From Clostridia bacterium (GTDB taxonomy: Bacteria > Bacillota_A > Clostridia > Oscillospirales > QAKW01): a DNA stretch of 15,948 nt. The notes below the pieces were generated by a model. It was given only the letters and a program-made list of their open reading frames with translations, was not told the origin of the DNA and made no database searches. The stretch is from NCBI GenBank assembly GCA_017396865.1, contig JAFQKO010000144.1, positions 1 through 15,948 of the forward strand, in the 5' to 3' direction. The translations under genes and the position numbers were made by a program. Shown in pieces: positions 1-6,476 of the stretch. The stretch's first letter is position 1. The number at the start of each line of letters is the position of its first letter.

Positions 1-5
1 ATTTA

Positions 6-33
6 TTGCAAAATAAAAAGAATCTGCTACAAT
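6..33 (+). promoter_or_regulatory. Promoter of the sialidase-like/nanA operon
   Basis: A -35-like TTGCAA (6-11), a 16-bp spacer and an extended -10 (TGC then TACAAT at 28-33) lie about 45 bp before the start codon at 77. The stretch 22-38 matches the minus-strand promoter before the epimerase gene (around 3999-4015) at 15 of 17 positions, which suggests shared control. The call comes from sequence inspection only; upstream operators may lie outside the window. Confidence 0.6.
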
Positions 34-76
34 GAAAGTATACATGGAAAGTTCGATTTTTTCAAGGAGGAAAACC

Positions 77-1174
77 ATGAAAATCAAGAAAATAGGCGAA
101 TCTAAGATCATTATGAGCAATCCGATGAGCCGCCATCAATACTTTGCATGGCCCTCGGTGGCACGGCTGCAAAACGGCAAGATTGCGGTGGTGGCTTCGG
201 GCTATCGCTTGAGCCATATTTGTCCGTTTGGGAAAACGGTTATCTCTTATAGCGAGGACGAGGGCGAAAGCTATACCATCCCCGCGCCGGTGATTGATAC
301 CCCGCTGGACGACCGCGACGGCGGCATCGCCACCTTCGGGGAAAAGGGCGTGATCGTAACCTCCTTTAATAATTCGGTTGCGTTCCAGCAAAGAGCGCGG
401 GAGCATTATGCCGGCCGTAGTTATGATGGATATCGCGCGGCCTATCTGGATACCGTTCGCCCCGAGGAGGAAGAAAAATATCTCGGCATCACCTTCCGCA
501 TCAGTGCGGATTGCGGCGTTACCTTCGGCGAACTGCATAAGAGCGAGGTGACCTCGCCGCACGGTCCGCTGGAACTGCCCGACGGCAGCCTGCTTTGGGT
601 CGGTCGTGTTTATCGCTCTCCCGAACTGGCTGAGCCTGTGGATCGGATCGAAGCCCATAAGCTTTATCCCGACGGTAAAATGGAATTTGTCGGTGCCATC
701 GAGAATATTGAGGACCATGGCGAGCAGGCGCTCTCCTGCGAGCCCCATGCCATCCGTTTGAAGGACGGTCGTATTCTCACCCATATCCGTGTGCAGAAAA
801 AGGGCGAGCATCGGATGTTTACCCTCTATCAAAGCATTTCCGAGGATGAGGGCAAAACCTGGAGCAAGCCCGAGATGATTTTGGATCGCTTGGGCGGTGC
901 GCCTGCCCATCTTTATTATCATTCCTCGGGTGCGCTGATCTCGGTCTACGGCTACCGCGAGCAGCCCTACGGCATTAAGGCGATGATCAGCATGGACGAC
1001 GGTGCGACCTGGGATGTGGATCACGTTCTCTTTGAGACCGATATCAGCGACGATATCGGCTATCCTGCCACCGTAGAATTGAAGGACGGCAGCCTGCTGA
1101 CGGTCTTTTACAGCCGCATTAAGGAGGAGGGCCCCGCTGTCATCATGCAGCAGAAATGGAGCATTGAGGAATGA
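77..1174 (+). CDS. Sialidase-like (BNR/Asp-box) beta-propeller protein, cytoplasmic
   Basis: This 365-residue protein carries four Asp-box motifs, S-x-D-x-G-x-x-[W/F/Y], at residues 59-66, 143-150, 255-262 and 305-312, the mark of sialidase-type six-bladed propellers. A conserved DRDGGI segment sits at 79-84, and the C-terminal blade contains GYPATVELKDGSLLTVFY. No signal peptide or membrane segment is visible, so it probably acts in the cytoplasm, unlike classical secreted GH33 sialidases. The ATG at 77 is chosen because AAGGAGG at 64-70 is well spaced; an in-frame ATG at 32 overlaps the promoter's -10 and has no ribosome site. Its stop overlaps the next start (ATGA), so the two are translationally coupled. 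A role in releasing or processing imported sialosides fits the neighbouring lyase, but the exact substrate cannot be read from sequence. Confidence 0.85.
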   Translation: MKIKKIGESKIIMSNPMSRHQYFAWPSVARLQNGKIAVVASGYRLSHICPFGKTVISYSEDEGESYTIPAPVIDTPLDDRDGGIATFGEKGVIVTSFNNSVAFQQRAREHYAGRSYDGYRAAYLDTVRPEEEEKYLGITFRISADCGVTFGELHKSEVTSPHGPLELPDGSLLWVGRVYRSPELAEPVDRIEAHKLYPDGKMEFVGAIENIEDHGEQALSCEPHAIRLKDGRILTHIRVQKKGEHRMFTLYQSISEDEGKTWSKPEMILDRLGGAPAHLYYHSSGALISVYGYREQPYGIKAMISMDDGATWDVDHVLFETDISDDIGYPATVELKDGSLLTVFYSRIKEEGPAVIMQQKWSIEE

Positions 1175-2046
1175 TGAAATTTGAAGGAATTATGCCCGCC
1201 TTGGTCACCCCGCTGACCACCGATGAGCGGATCAACGTTCCTGTTTTGCGGGAGCTTTTGGCGTATTTTATCGAAAAGGATGCCGATGGCTTTTATATCG
1301 GCGGTGCCACGGGGGAGGGTCTTGCCCTGCGCACCGAGGAACGGATGATTTTGGCAGAAGAAAGCGTTGCCGCCGTGGGTGGCAGAAAGCCCTGCATCAT
1401 TCAGGTGGCCGCCACCGATTTCAACGATGCGTTGGCGCTGGCCAAGCAGGCCGAGGCGGTGGGGGCCGATGCCATCTCCGCCACCGCGCCCCTCTTTTTC
1501 AAATACAGCGAGGACGACGTTTATCATTATTATAAGGCGCTGGCCGATGCGGTGCATATCCCTGTGATGATCTATTATAATATGGCGGCGGGCTTTCCCA
1601 TCAGCGCAAAATTTGCCGCAAGAATGTTTGAGGTGGAGAATATCACCGCCATCAAATGGACCTGCCCCGATTATTATGAGATGATCCGCTTAAAGGACCT
1701 GACCCATGGCGAGATGAACATCATCAACGGCCCCGATCAGATGCTGCTGATGGGCCTGAATGCGGGGGCTGACGGCGGCATCGGCACCACCTATAATTTC
1801 ATGGTGGAGCGGTATCAAGCCATCTATAAGGCATTCCGTGCAGGGAATATTGCTGCGGCGCAGGCCGAGCAAAACCGCGCCGATCGGGTGATTGCCGCCC
1901 TGCAAAAGTATACCCTTATTCCCGCTACCAAGGCAGCGATGGAGGGCTTGGGCTTCGCCGTCGGCGATGCCACCTTCCCCATGAAAAAATATACCGCCGA
2001 GGAAAAGAAACAGATTTTTGATGATCTTAAGGCGGCGGGTTTATAA
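1171..2046 (+). CDS. nanA: N-acetylneuraminate lyase-like aldolase (DapA/NanA family)
   Basis: The protein is about 291 residues, the usual length for this TIM-barrel class I aldolase family. Visible are GGATGEG (44-50), the catalytic Tyr136 in IYYN, the Schiff-base Lys162 in AIKWT, and GADGGIGTTYN (199-209), which closely matches E. coli NanA (GADGGIGSTYN). Such enzymes split sialic acid into N-acetylmannosamine and pyruvate. Three substrate-contact positions differ from E. coli NanA: Ala46 for Ser47, Gln190 for Glu192, and Thr206 for Ser208, so a modified sialic acid or another 2-keto-3-deoxy sugar acid is possible. The first two codons are both ATG (1171, 1174); GAGGA directly before 1171 is better spaced for the second. 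It overlaps the sialidase-like gene by 4 bp. Family certain, substrate likely. Confidence 0.85.
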   Translation: MMKFEGIMPALVTPLTTDERINVPVLRELLAYFIEKDADGFYIGGATGEGLALRTEERMILAEESVAAVGGRKPCIIQVAATDFNDALALAKQAEAVGADAISATAPLFFKYSEDDVYHYYKALADAVHIPVMIYYNMAAGFPISAKFAARMFEVENITAIKWTCPDYYEMIRLKDLTHGEMNIINGPDQMLLMGLNAGADGGIGTTYNFMVERYQAIYKAFRAGNIAAAQAEQNRADRVIAALQKYTLIPATKAAMEGLGFAVGDATFPMKKYTAEEKKQIFDDLKAAGL

Positions 2047-2082
2047 AAAAAGCAGAGAGTGTTGATCACTCTCTGCTTTTTT
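2047..2082. terminator. Bidirectional intrinsic terminator between convergent operons
   Basis: A perfect 15-bp stem (2047-2061 with 2067-2081) encloses a 5-nt loop, with an A tract on the left and a T tract on the right, so it can end transcription from both directions. It begins right after the stop of the nanA-like gene, and the minus-strand propeller gene's stop codon (2081-2083) lies inside the T tract. Confidence 0.92.
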
Positions 2083-3214
2083 AGTTATTTGGAATCACAG
2101 CGATCTGCCGTTTGTTGTTGTGGGTGGTATCAAAGCTGATGAATTTGCCGCCTTGGATGAAGCGGGCGTGGAGATCGCATCGGATGTCGATGATGTCCGG
2201 CTTGACCGAAAAGGCACGGAACAGCTCGCTCCATTCGCCCGTTTCCATATCGTAGGCCATCAGCGGGCGATAGCCATCGACGGGGTAGCCGTCGCCGATA
2301 AAGCGGCGATAATCGGGCGACCAACAGCAATGGATATCGGGATTCTTTTCCCGCCCCATATCGTATTCGACGATATGGCCGTTGTCCAGATGGATGCAAT
2401 AGACGCTACGCTTCCCTGCAACCTCGCAATAGACGAGAAGCTCGGCTTCATTTTTCCAATGGTAATGGGAAACCATGGTGTTTTGGAGGATGACCCGCAG
2501 ATTGCCCTCCAAATCGCTCAGCACCAAGGAGGTGCTCCACATCTTACCCTCCTCGCGGAAGTTGCGCACCAGCATAACGAACCGATCGGAGGCGGGGCTG
2601 AAGTTGACGTGGTTGATCAACACCTTTTGCGTTTCCGTAAAGCCCGAAAGGGGCGCTAAGGTCTTGTAGTCGATGATTTGGCGGGATCGGCCGCTGTTGC
2701 GGTCGATGAGAAAGGCGCCGTCTTCGGCGGGGGCATTGCAGTCGGCGTAAGGATCCTTCCAGCCGGCGTAGCCGTAGCCGGGGCGGAAGTCGTAAATGCG
2801 CCCGAAATCCACGCCGATGCCCCAGTTTCCGTCGGCCGAAAGGGTGGCGGCGGCGCGATCGGTGTAGCGTTTTTCGCCGCTCGGGAGATGGTGGGTCACC
2901 GTAGAAAATCGACCGTTTTCGCAGACGTTATAGCAAACGGTATCGGGCTTGGTGCCGTGCCATTGCAGCAGCGCACCCTGCTGGAAGTTCCAGGCGGTCG
3001 TTTCGGCAAATTTATGGAATTCACCGTTCTCTAACCAGCCCAGCTCGGCAATATCGTCGGCCTCGGGCAGCCGATCCATAAAGGCTACCCGATGGCAAAG
3101 ATGCCGCCCCTTTTGCTCGGCGGGCAGATCATAATAGCCGAAGAAATAATGATAACCGTCGTCGGGGGTGATGATGGTCGGCTCGGGATAATAATCGCTG
3201 ATAAATGCTTTCAT
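2081..3214 (-). CDS. Beta-propeller protein resembling oligogalacturonate lyase
   Basis: This 377-residue soluble protein has no signal peptide. Repeating blade-like segments and conserved motifs run in order: FFGYYD (24-29), NHVNFSP (201-207), SHYHW (249-253), DIHCCWSPD (293-301), DLHARF (347-352) and FDTTHNNKRQ (361-370). The spread of His/Asp motifs over WD40-like blades recalls the oligogalacturonate lyase (PL22) fold, where His residues bind a metal and cleave unsaturated or acidic sugars. The match is by pattern, so a lyase or isomerase acting on another acidic sugar, or a non-catalytic propeller, remains possible. Its ATG overlaps the epimerase stop by 4 bp (ATGA at 3211-3214), so it is co-translated with that enzyme. 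The neighbours suggest a cytoplasmic step in acidic or amino sugar breakdown. Confidence 0.65.
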   Translation of the reverse strand: MKAFISDYYPEPTIITPDDGYHYFFGYYDLPAEQKGRHLCHRVAFMDRLPEADDIAELGWLENGEFHKFAETTAWNFQQGALLQWHGTKPDTVCYNVCENGRFSTVTHHLPSGEKRYTDRAAATLSADGNWGIGVDFGRIYDFRPGYGYAGWKDPYADCNAPAEDGAFLIDRNSGRSRQIIDYKTLAPLSGFTETQKVLINHVNFSPASDRFVMLVRNFREEGKMWSTSLVLSDLEGNLRVILQNTMVSHYHWKNEAELLVYCEVAGKRSVYCIHLDNGHIVEYDMGREKNPDIHCCWSPDYRRFIGDGYPVDGYRPLMAYDMETGEWSELFRAFSVKPDIIDIRCDLHARFIQGGKFISFDTTHNNKRQIAVIPNN

Positions 3215-3981
3215 CGGAAGAGTTCCTTTACGCTGTTCATATCGGCAAGACCCTGCTCTGCGGTGGATGCAAATTTACATTCCAGCGACATCCGACCGTT
3301 GTAGCCGCATTGCTTCAAGGCCGCCGCCCATTGGCGCAAAATCGCTTCGTCGGCCATGGAAGGGGCGGCGCGATCCGCGTTGGGGCGGGCGATATGAACG
3401 TGAACCAGCCGATCACCGATCGCCTGCAGAGAGGTAAGATCATCCTCTACCATATACATATGGTAGAAATCCACCAGCATTCCAACGGCGGGGTGGTTGG
3501 CCTTTTTGCAAAGCGCCAAACCCTCGGCGAGGGTATTCATCAGATTGGTCTCGTTGTAATTCAGTGGCTCCAGCGCGATCTTGATGCCGTATTTTTGGGC
3601 GGCATCCCCGCAGAGGCGGATCACCCGAATAAACTGCTCCTCTGCTTGCTCACGCGGAAATCCATCGGGGATTTTGCGCGCCCCGCCACTTCCTAAAACA
3701 GCGACCTTAACACCGAACGCGGCGGCGCGGCCGAGGGCGCTGTCGGCATAGGCGGAGATGGCTTCAAAATCCACCCCTTCACCGGTCAGCCGATCGGCCG
3801 ACCCAAAGAAGCAGGCGGTGGTTTCCATCGTCAGCCCCGCTTTTTGCAGGGCGGCGCGGGCGGCCTCCAATTCCGTTTCGCTCATGGCGGCGAGCTTATT
3901 GAGATTTCCTTCGAAATAATCATAACCTGCCGCCGCAACAAGCGGCAAGTTTTCAAGCTTTGTGCAAACTCCGAATCGCAT
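3211..3981 (-). CDS. Sugar phosphate isomerase/epimerase family TIM barrel
   Basis: The protein is 256 residues from the ATG at 3981. A GTG one codon upstream (3984) is possible, but AGGAGG at about 3989-3994 is better spaced for the ATG. It has the metal-binding set of the xylose-isomerase-like/AP endonuclease 2 superfamily: Glu in ALEPLN (139, counting from the GTG), Asp in VDFYH (172), His in HVHIARP (197) and Glu in SLECKF (235). This matches D-tagatose 3-epimerase and hydroxypyruvate isomerase-like enzymes, which bind one divalent metal and interconvert ketoses or keto acids. The substrate cannot be assigned. It is the first gene of a two-gene minus operon divergent from araC and overlaps the propeller gene by 4 bp. 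Confidence 0.85.
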   Translation of the reverse strand: MRFGVCTKLENLPLVAAAGYDYFEGNLNKLAAMSETELEAARAALQKAGLTMETTACFFGSADRLTGEGVDFEAISAYADSALGRAAAFGVKVAVLGSGGARKIPDGFPREQAEEQFIRVIRLCGDAAQKYGIKIALEPLNYNETNLMNTLAEGLALCKKANHPAVGMLVDFYHMYMVEDDLTSLQAIGDRLVHVHIARPNADRAAPSMADEAILRQWAAALKQCGYNGRMSLECKFASTAEQGLADMNSVKELFR

Positions 3982-4004
3982 CACGATCCCTCCTTTATGC
4001 TTCC

Positions 4005-4033
4005 ATTATAGCAGATCAAAATGCAAATGAACA
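4005..4033 (-). promoter_or_regulatory. Promoter of the epimerase/propeller operon
   Basis: On the minus strand an extended -10 (TGC then TATAAT, bases 4010-4005) precedes the AGGAGG site and start of the epimerase, giving a leader of under 20 nt. The -35 at 17-bp spacing (TGTTCA, 4033-4028) is poor, which fits dependence on the extended -10 or on an activator. One arm of the direct repeat at 4011-4028 abuts the -10. Confidence 0.6.
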
Positions 4034-4060
4034 TTACATTTTGCAGAAAAAGATTGCAAT
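4011..4060. promoter_or_regulatory. Candidate AraC-type operator: imperfect direct repeat
   Basis: Two 18-nt segments, 4011-4028 and 4043-4060, share a GCAGA start and a TGCAA core and match at 12 of 18 positions ungapped. Their starts are 32 bp apart, three helical turns. One arm lies against the epimerase -10; the other covers the araC -35 (4054-4059). This is the arrangement expected for a self-repressing AraC-type regulator acting on a divergent pair. The call rests on pattern alone. Confidence 0.4.
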
Positions 4061-4082
4061 TTGGTGCGTCATTTGCTATAAT
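4054..4082 (+). promoter_or_regulatory. Promoter of the araC-type regulator gene
   Basis: TTGCAA (4054-4059), a 17-bp spacer and a perfect TATAAT (4077-4082) with an upstream TGC form a strong-looking sigma-A promoter with extended -10. The predicted start near 4089 leaves a leader of about 16 nt carrying AAGGAGG (4091-4097) before the ATG at 4105. Confidence 0.75.
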
Positions 4083-4104
4083 GGCGAAAAAAGGAGGGGT
4101 GGAA

Positions 4105-4899
4105 ATGCGAGATATTTACCGATTTGCCGACGGCAACCTCAGGTGCCATCATAATTGGGATGAGCCGTCGGGGGAAAACCGCCCCATGCACACCCATAAC
4201 CATATCGAGCTATACTACTTCATTTCGGGCAACTGCCGTTGCCTGGTGGAGGGTACGGAGTATTGGCTCAAGCCGCGGGATATTCTGGCGATCCGACCGA
4301 TGGAGGCCCATACCATGCGTTGGTATGAGGGGGCGCCCTATGAGCGGATCGGCATTCAGCTTCCCGTCGAGCGGCTGGCGCAGGTCGATCCCGAGGGGGA
4401 GCTGCTCGATTTTATGATGGCTCGCCCCTTGGGCACCGATAACCGCTTTACCGATGCGGATTTCGGCCATCATCTCTGCTCCGATGCCTTTCAAACCATC
4501 GGTGAGGGGCTCACCGCCGCAGGGCTGCTGGCCCGCTCGGCGCTGATCCTTTCGGAGATCAAGCGTACGGTGGAATGCCGCGGTATCGCCCCTCGCTCCA
4601 ATGAATTGGGCGCAAGGATCATAGACTATGTGAATCGAGAGCTGTTTTCTCCCATCAGCCTGGAGCAGGTGAGTACGGAGTTTTATATCAGCCGATCCCA
4701 GCTCAATCGGATCTTTAAGCAGAATACAGGCGCATCCTTTTGGCAGTACGTCATTGCCAAGCGGCTGCAGGCCGCCCATCGCCGTATTCAGGCGGGAGAG
4801 CCCGCCATGCTGGTGGCGGAGGAATGCGGCTATCAGGAGTATTCCACCTTTTACCGCGCGTACGTCAAGCGGTTTGGTGAATCCCCCAAAAGTAAATAA
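4105..4899 (+). CDS. AraC-family transcriptional regulator with N-terminal cupin
   Basis: The regulator has 264 residues. The N-terminal half is a cupin-like sensing domain with the metal-type cluster HTHNHIE (residues 29-35) and a beta-rich stretch to about 90. The C-terminal 100 residues are the AraC double helix-turn-helix: first helix pair near SLEQVSTEFYISRSQLNRIF (185-204) and second near LVAEECGYQEYSTFYRAYVK (236-255), ending in the typical RFGESP. The start at 4105 is set by AAGGAGG seven bases upstream; earlier in-frame ATGs (4021, 4081) lie in the promoter. It is divergent from the epimerase/propeller operon and probably controls it, the nanA operon and itself in response to a sugar. 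That is inference from position and shared promoter sequence. Confidence 0.93.
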   Translation: MRDIYRFADGNLRCHHNWDEPSGENRPMHTHNHIELYYFISGNCRCLVEGTEYWLKPRDILAIRPMEAHTMRWYEGAPYERIGIQLPVERLAQVDPEGELLDFMMARPLGTDNRFTDADFGHHLCSDAFQTIGEGLTAAGLLARSALILSEIKRTVECRGIAPRSNELGARIIDYVNRELFSPISLEQVSTEFYISRSQLNRIFKQNTGASFWQYVIAKRLQAAHRRIQAGEPAMLVAEECGYQEYSTFYRAYVKRFGESPKSK

Positions 4900-4900
4900 A

Positions 4901-4938
4901 AAAACGAAGAAAAGAGCAAGTTCTTTTCTTCGTTTTTT
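4901..4938. terminator. Bidirectional intrinsic terminator between araC and the pilus operon
   Basis: A stem of about 15 bp (4901-4915 with 4922-4936) with a 6-nt loop is flanked by an A tract and a T tract. It follows the araC stop directly on the plus strand and the basal pilin stop (4937-4939, inside the T tract) on the minus strand, so it closes both convergent units. Confidence 0.9.
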
Positions 4939-5581
4939 ATGTTTTACGGTGCTTTTTGCGGCCGAGCAGCAGGAATAGACCTGCTCCGCTCAGCCCCAGC
5001 AGGGTCAGCCAAAGAGTGGGGTTGCTGTGATCTCCGGTGTCGGGATCGGGGGTTGGCGTGGGGGTCGGTGCGGGCGGCTTCGGCGCAGGAACGTTTTCCA
5101 CCTTCGGCTCGGATTGCACGTCGTAGATCAGGCTGCCGTTGATCGCCTGCGGCAAAAATACAATATACGGATTAAAGGTATACCCTTCCTCGGCACGGCA
5201 AAAAATCAGGTAGATTCCCTTCTCCAGCGCAGGGAAGGTTACGTTGCCCTGCGGGTCGGAAACAGCCTGACGGCAGGCAATTTCGTTCTTTTGAACAAAG
5301 CGGCAGAGGTCTTGGGCGTGGGAAGCGTTGTTGGAATTGATCAGGTTGGCAAGATCCAGCCCGGAATCGGCAAAGGGAGCGGTCGGGAAGTAGCTTTCGG
5401 CATCCATGGCCGCCACTTGGCAGAGGAAAACCTCCAGATCGGGGCAGGGCTGCTCCTGCGGGTCGGTCAGCGAGAGGGTGATGCTGCCTTGCCGCGGTTG
5501 GGCAGCGGCGGGGAGCGCCGCCATTACTACCGTAAGGCAAAGAAGCAGCACGGTCAGGCTACGTTTGATTGTTTTCATCAT
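4937..5581 (-). CDS. Basal (cell-wall anchor) pilin with xPxTG-type sorting signal
   Basis: The protein is 214 residues from the first of two ATG codons (5581, 5578). A signal peptide spans residues 1-28 with a likely cut after ALPAAA. A small beta-rich domain follows (about 30-160; GNVTFPALEKGIYLIF resembles Cna_B-type pilin folds). Then come a proline-rich tail (164-180), a sorting motif DPDTG (179-183), a hydrophobic segment (189-207) and a basic end, RKKHRKT. A proline-rich tail before the anchor is typical of basal pilins that fix the fibre to peptidoglycan. Two oddities: the first motif residue is Asp rather than Leu, and the mature part holds five cysteines (46, 54, 93, 103, 128). It overlaps the sortase gene by 23 bp and has no clear ribosome site, so translation is probably coupled. 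Confidence 0.8.
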   Translation of the reverse strand: MMKTIKRSLTVLLLCLTVVMAALPAAAQPRQGSITLSLTDPQEQPCPDLEVFLCQVAAMDAESYFPTAPFADSGLDLANLINSNNASHAQDLCRFVQKNEIACRQAVSDPQGNVTFPALEKGIYLIFCRAEEGYTFNPYIVFLPQAINGSLIYDVQSEPKVENVPAPKPPAPTPTPTPDPDTGDHSNPTLWLTLLGLSGAGLFLLLGRKKHRKT

Positions 5582-6431
5582 CGGTATTCAAAGCGGGCTC
5601 GCTCTGGTCGGGCTCACCACCTTTCTTTTTTCGTTTGGATCGGATCCAGCGGTAGAGGGCAAAGCCGAGCGTTGGCAGAGCAACGGCGGCAGGGATCAGG
5701 ATATAGGAATGGATCGGCTCCAGCTCGTTGGGAAGCAGCAAAGAGTCGTAGTCGGAGGCCGCACCGGTGGAGCGGATTCCGCGCACCAGCAGGCGATGGG
5801 TATTGATGCCGTAGGGGGTGCAGGTAACGATGGTCAGGAGATCCTTCTCCGGCTCGGGCTTCAGCAGTGCAGTATCGTTGGGCTCCACGACCGCAAGGTC
5901 GGTTACGCGGTATTCCAGCACCTCGTTGAGCACGTGAACGTAGAAAACGTCGCCCGCCTCCAGCCGATCCAGATTGGTCAGCAGCTTGGCGGAGGGCAGG
6001 CCGGTGTGGCCCGCCAGCACGCAATGGGTGCCGCTGCCGCCTACGGGCAGGGCAGAGGTTTCCACGTGCCCGATGCCGTTTTGCAGCCGCGGCTCGTCGG
6101 TGCCGTGGTAGATCACCAGCGATACGCTGATTTTCGGGATTTCCAGATAGCCCATCACGCCGTCGCCCTTGATGTTGAGCAGCGAATCGTAGCTCAGGCC
6201 GAGGGCGTCGCGCTTTTCGCGGTCCAAAAAGTATTCGTTGTAGGTACGGGCATCGAGGAGCAGCTTTTGCTGCTCCTCGGAGCTGATGGAGGAAACCTGA
6301 TCCATGTAGTCCAAAATCAGCTCGCTGTTGAGATGCTCGTTCCATAAGTTACTGATGGTGGGGTAGAGAAAGATTGCAAGGCCGATGAGAAAGATCAATA
6401 TGAAGATAATCGTGGAAAGATGCTTTTTCAT
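5559..6431 (-). CDS. srtC: Class C (pilus-polymerising) sortase
   Basis: This membrane-bound cysteine transpeptidase joins pilin subunits through the Thr of the sorting signal and a pilin lysine. The 290-residue protein has an N-terminal membrane helix (about 6-24), then the sortase core with GYLEIPKI (94-101), catalytic His142 in AGHTG, Cys204 in TIVTCTPYG and Arg213 in NTHRLLVRG. A second hydrophobic helix (about 242-261) and a basic tail are the class C layout. The lid region (about 60-92) lacks the usual DP[F/W/Y] motif. AAGGAGAAGG lies nine or so bases before the ATG. It follows the backbone pilin after 45 bp and overlaps the basal pilin gene. It is the only sortase seen here; a housekeeping sortase for wall anchoring must be encoded elsewhere. 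Confidence 0.95.
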   Translation of the reverse strand: MKKHLSTIIFILIFLIGLAIFLYPTISNLWNEHLNSELILDYMDQVSSISSEEQQKLLLDARTYNEYFLDREKRDALGLSYDSLLNIKGDGVMGYLEIPKISVSLVIYHGTDEPRLQNGIGHVETSALPVGGSGTHCVLAGHTGLPSAKLLTNLDRLEAGDVFYVHVLNEVLEYRVTDLAVVEPNDTALLKPEPEKDLLTIVTCTPYGINTHRLLVRGIRSTGAASDYDSLLLPNELEPIHSYILIPAAVALPTLGFALYRWIRSKRKKKGGEPDQSEPALNTDDENNQT

Positions 6432-6447
6432 CGGATTTATCCTTCTC

Positions 6448-6475
6448 CTTGTTTAAGATTTGAAAAAGAAACAAG
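6448..6475 (-). promoter_or_regulatory. Small hairpin in the pilin-sortase spacer
   Basis: CTTGTTT and AAACAAG form a perfect 7-bp inverted repeat with a 14-nt loop between the pilin stop and the sortase start. In the minus-strand mRNA the 3' arm runs into the AAGGAG site of the sortase. The pairing is AU-rich and weak, and no U tract follows, so it is not a terminator. It might tune sortase translation. Confidence 0.3.
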
Positions 6476-6476
6476 C

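Noticed and set aside
32..76. Upstream ATG of the sialidase-like gene
   Set aside because: It overlaps the -10 element, would leave no leader, and has no Shine-Dalgarno site; the ATG at 77 has AAGGAGG at ideal spacing.
62..1024. 320-residue minus-strand frame opposite the sialidase-like gene
   Set aside because: No recognisable motif; the plus frame carries four Asp boxes and a strong ribosome site.
77..1174. Secreted sialidase
   Set aside because: No signal peptide, membrane anchor or sorting signal is present, and the N-terminus goes straight into a propeller blade.
2120..3034. Plus-strand frames opposite the propeller gene
   Set aside because: Antisense shadows; the minus frame is continuous for 377 residues, with conserved motifs and a coupled start.
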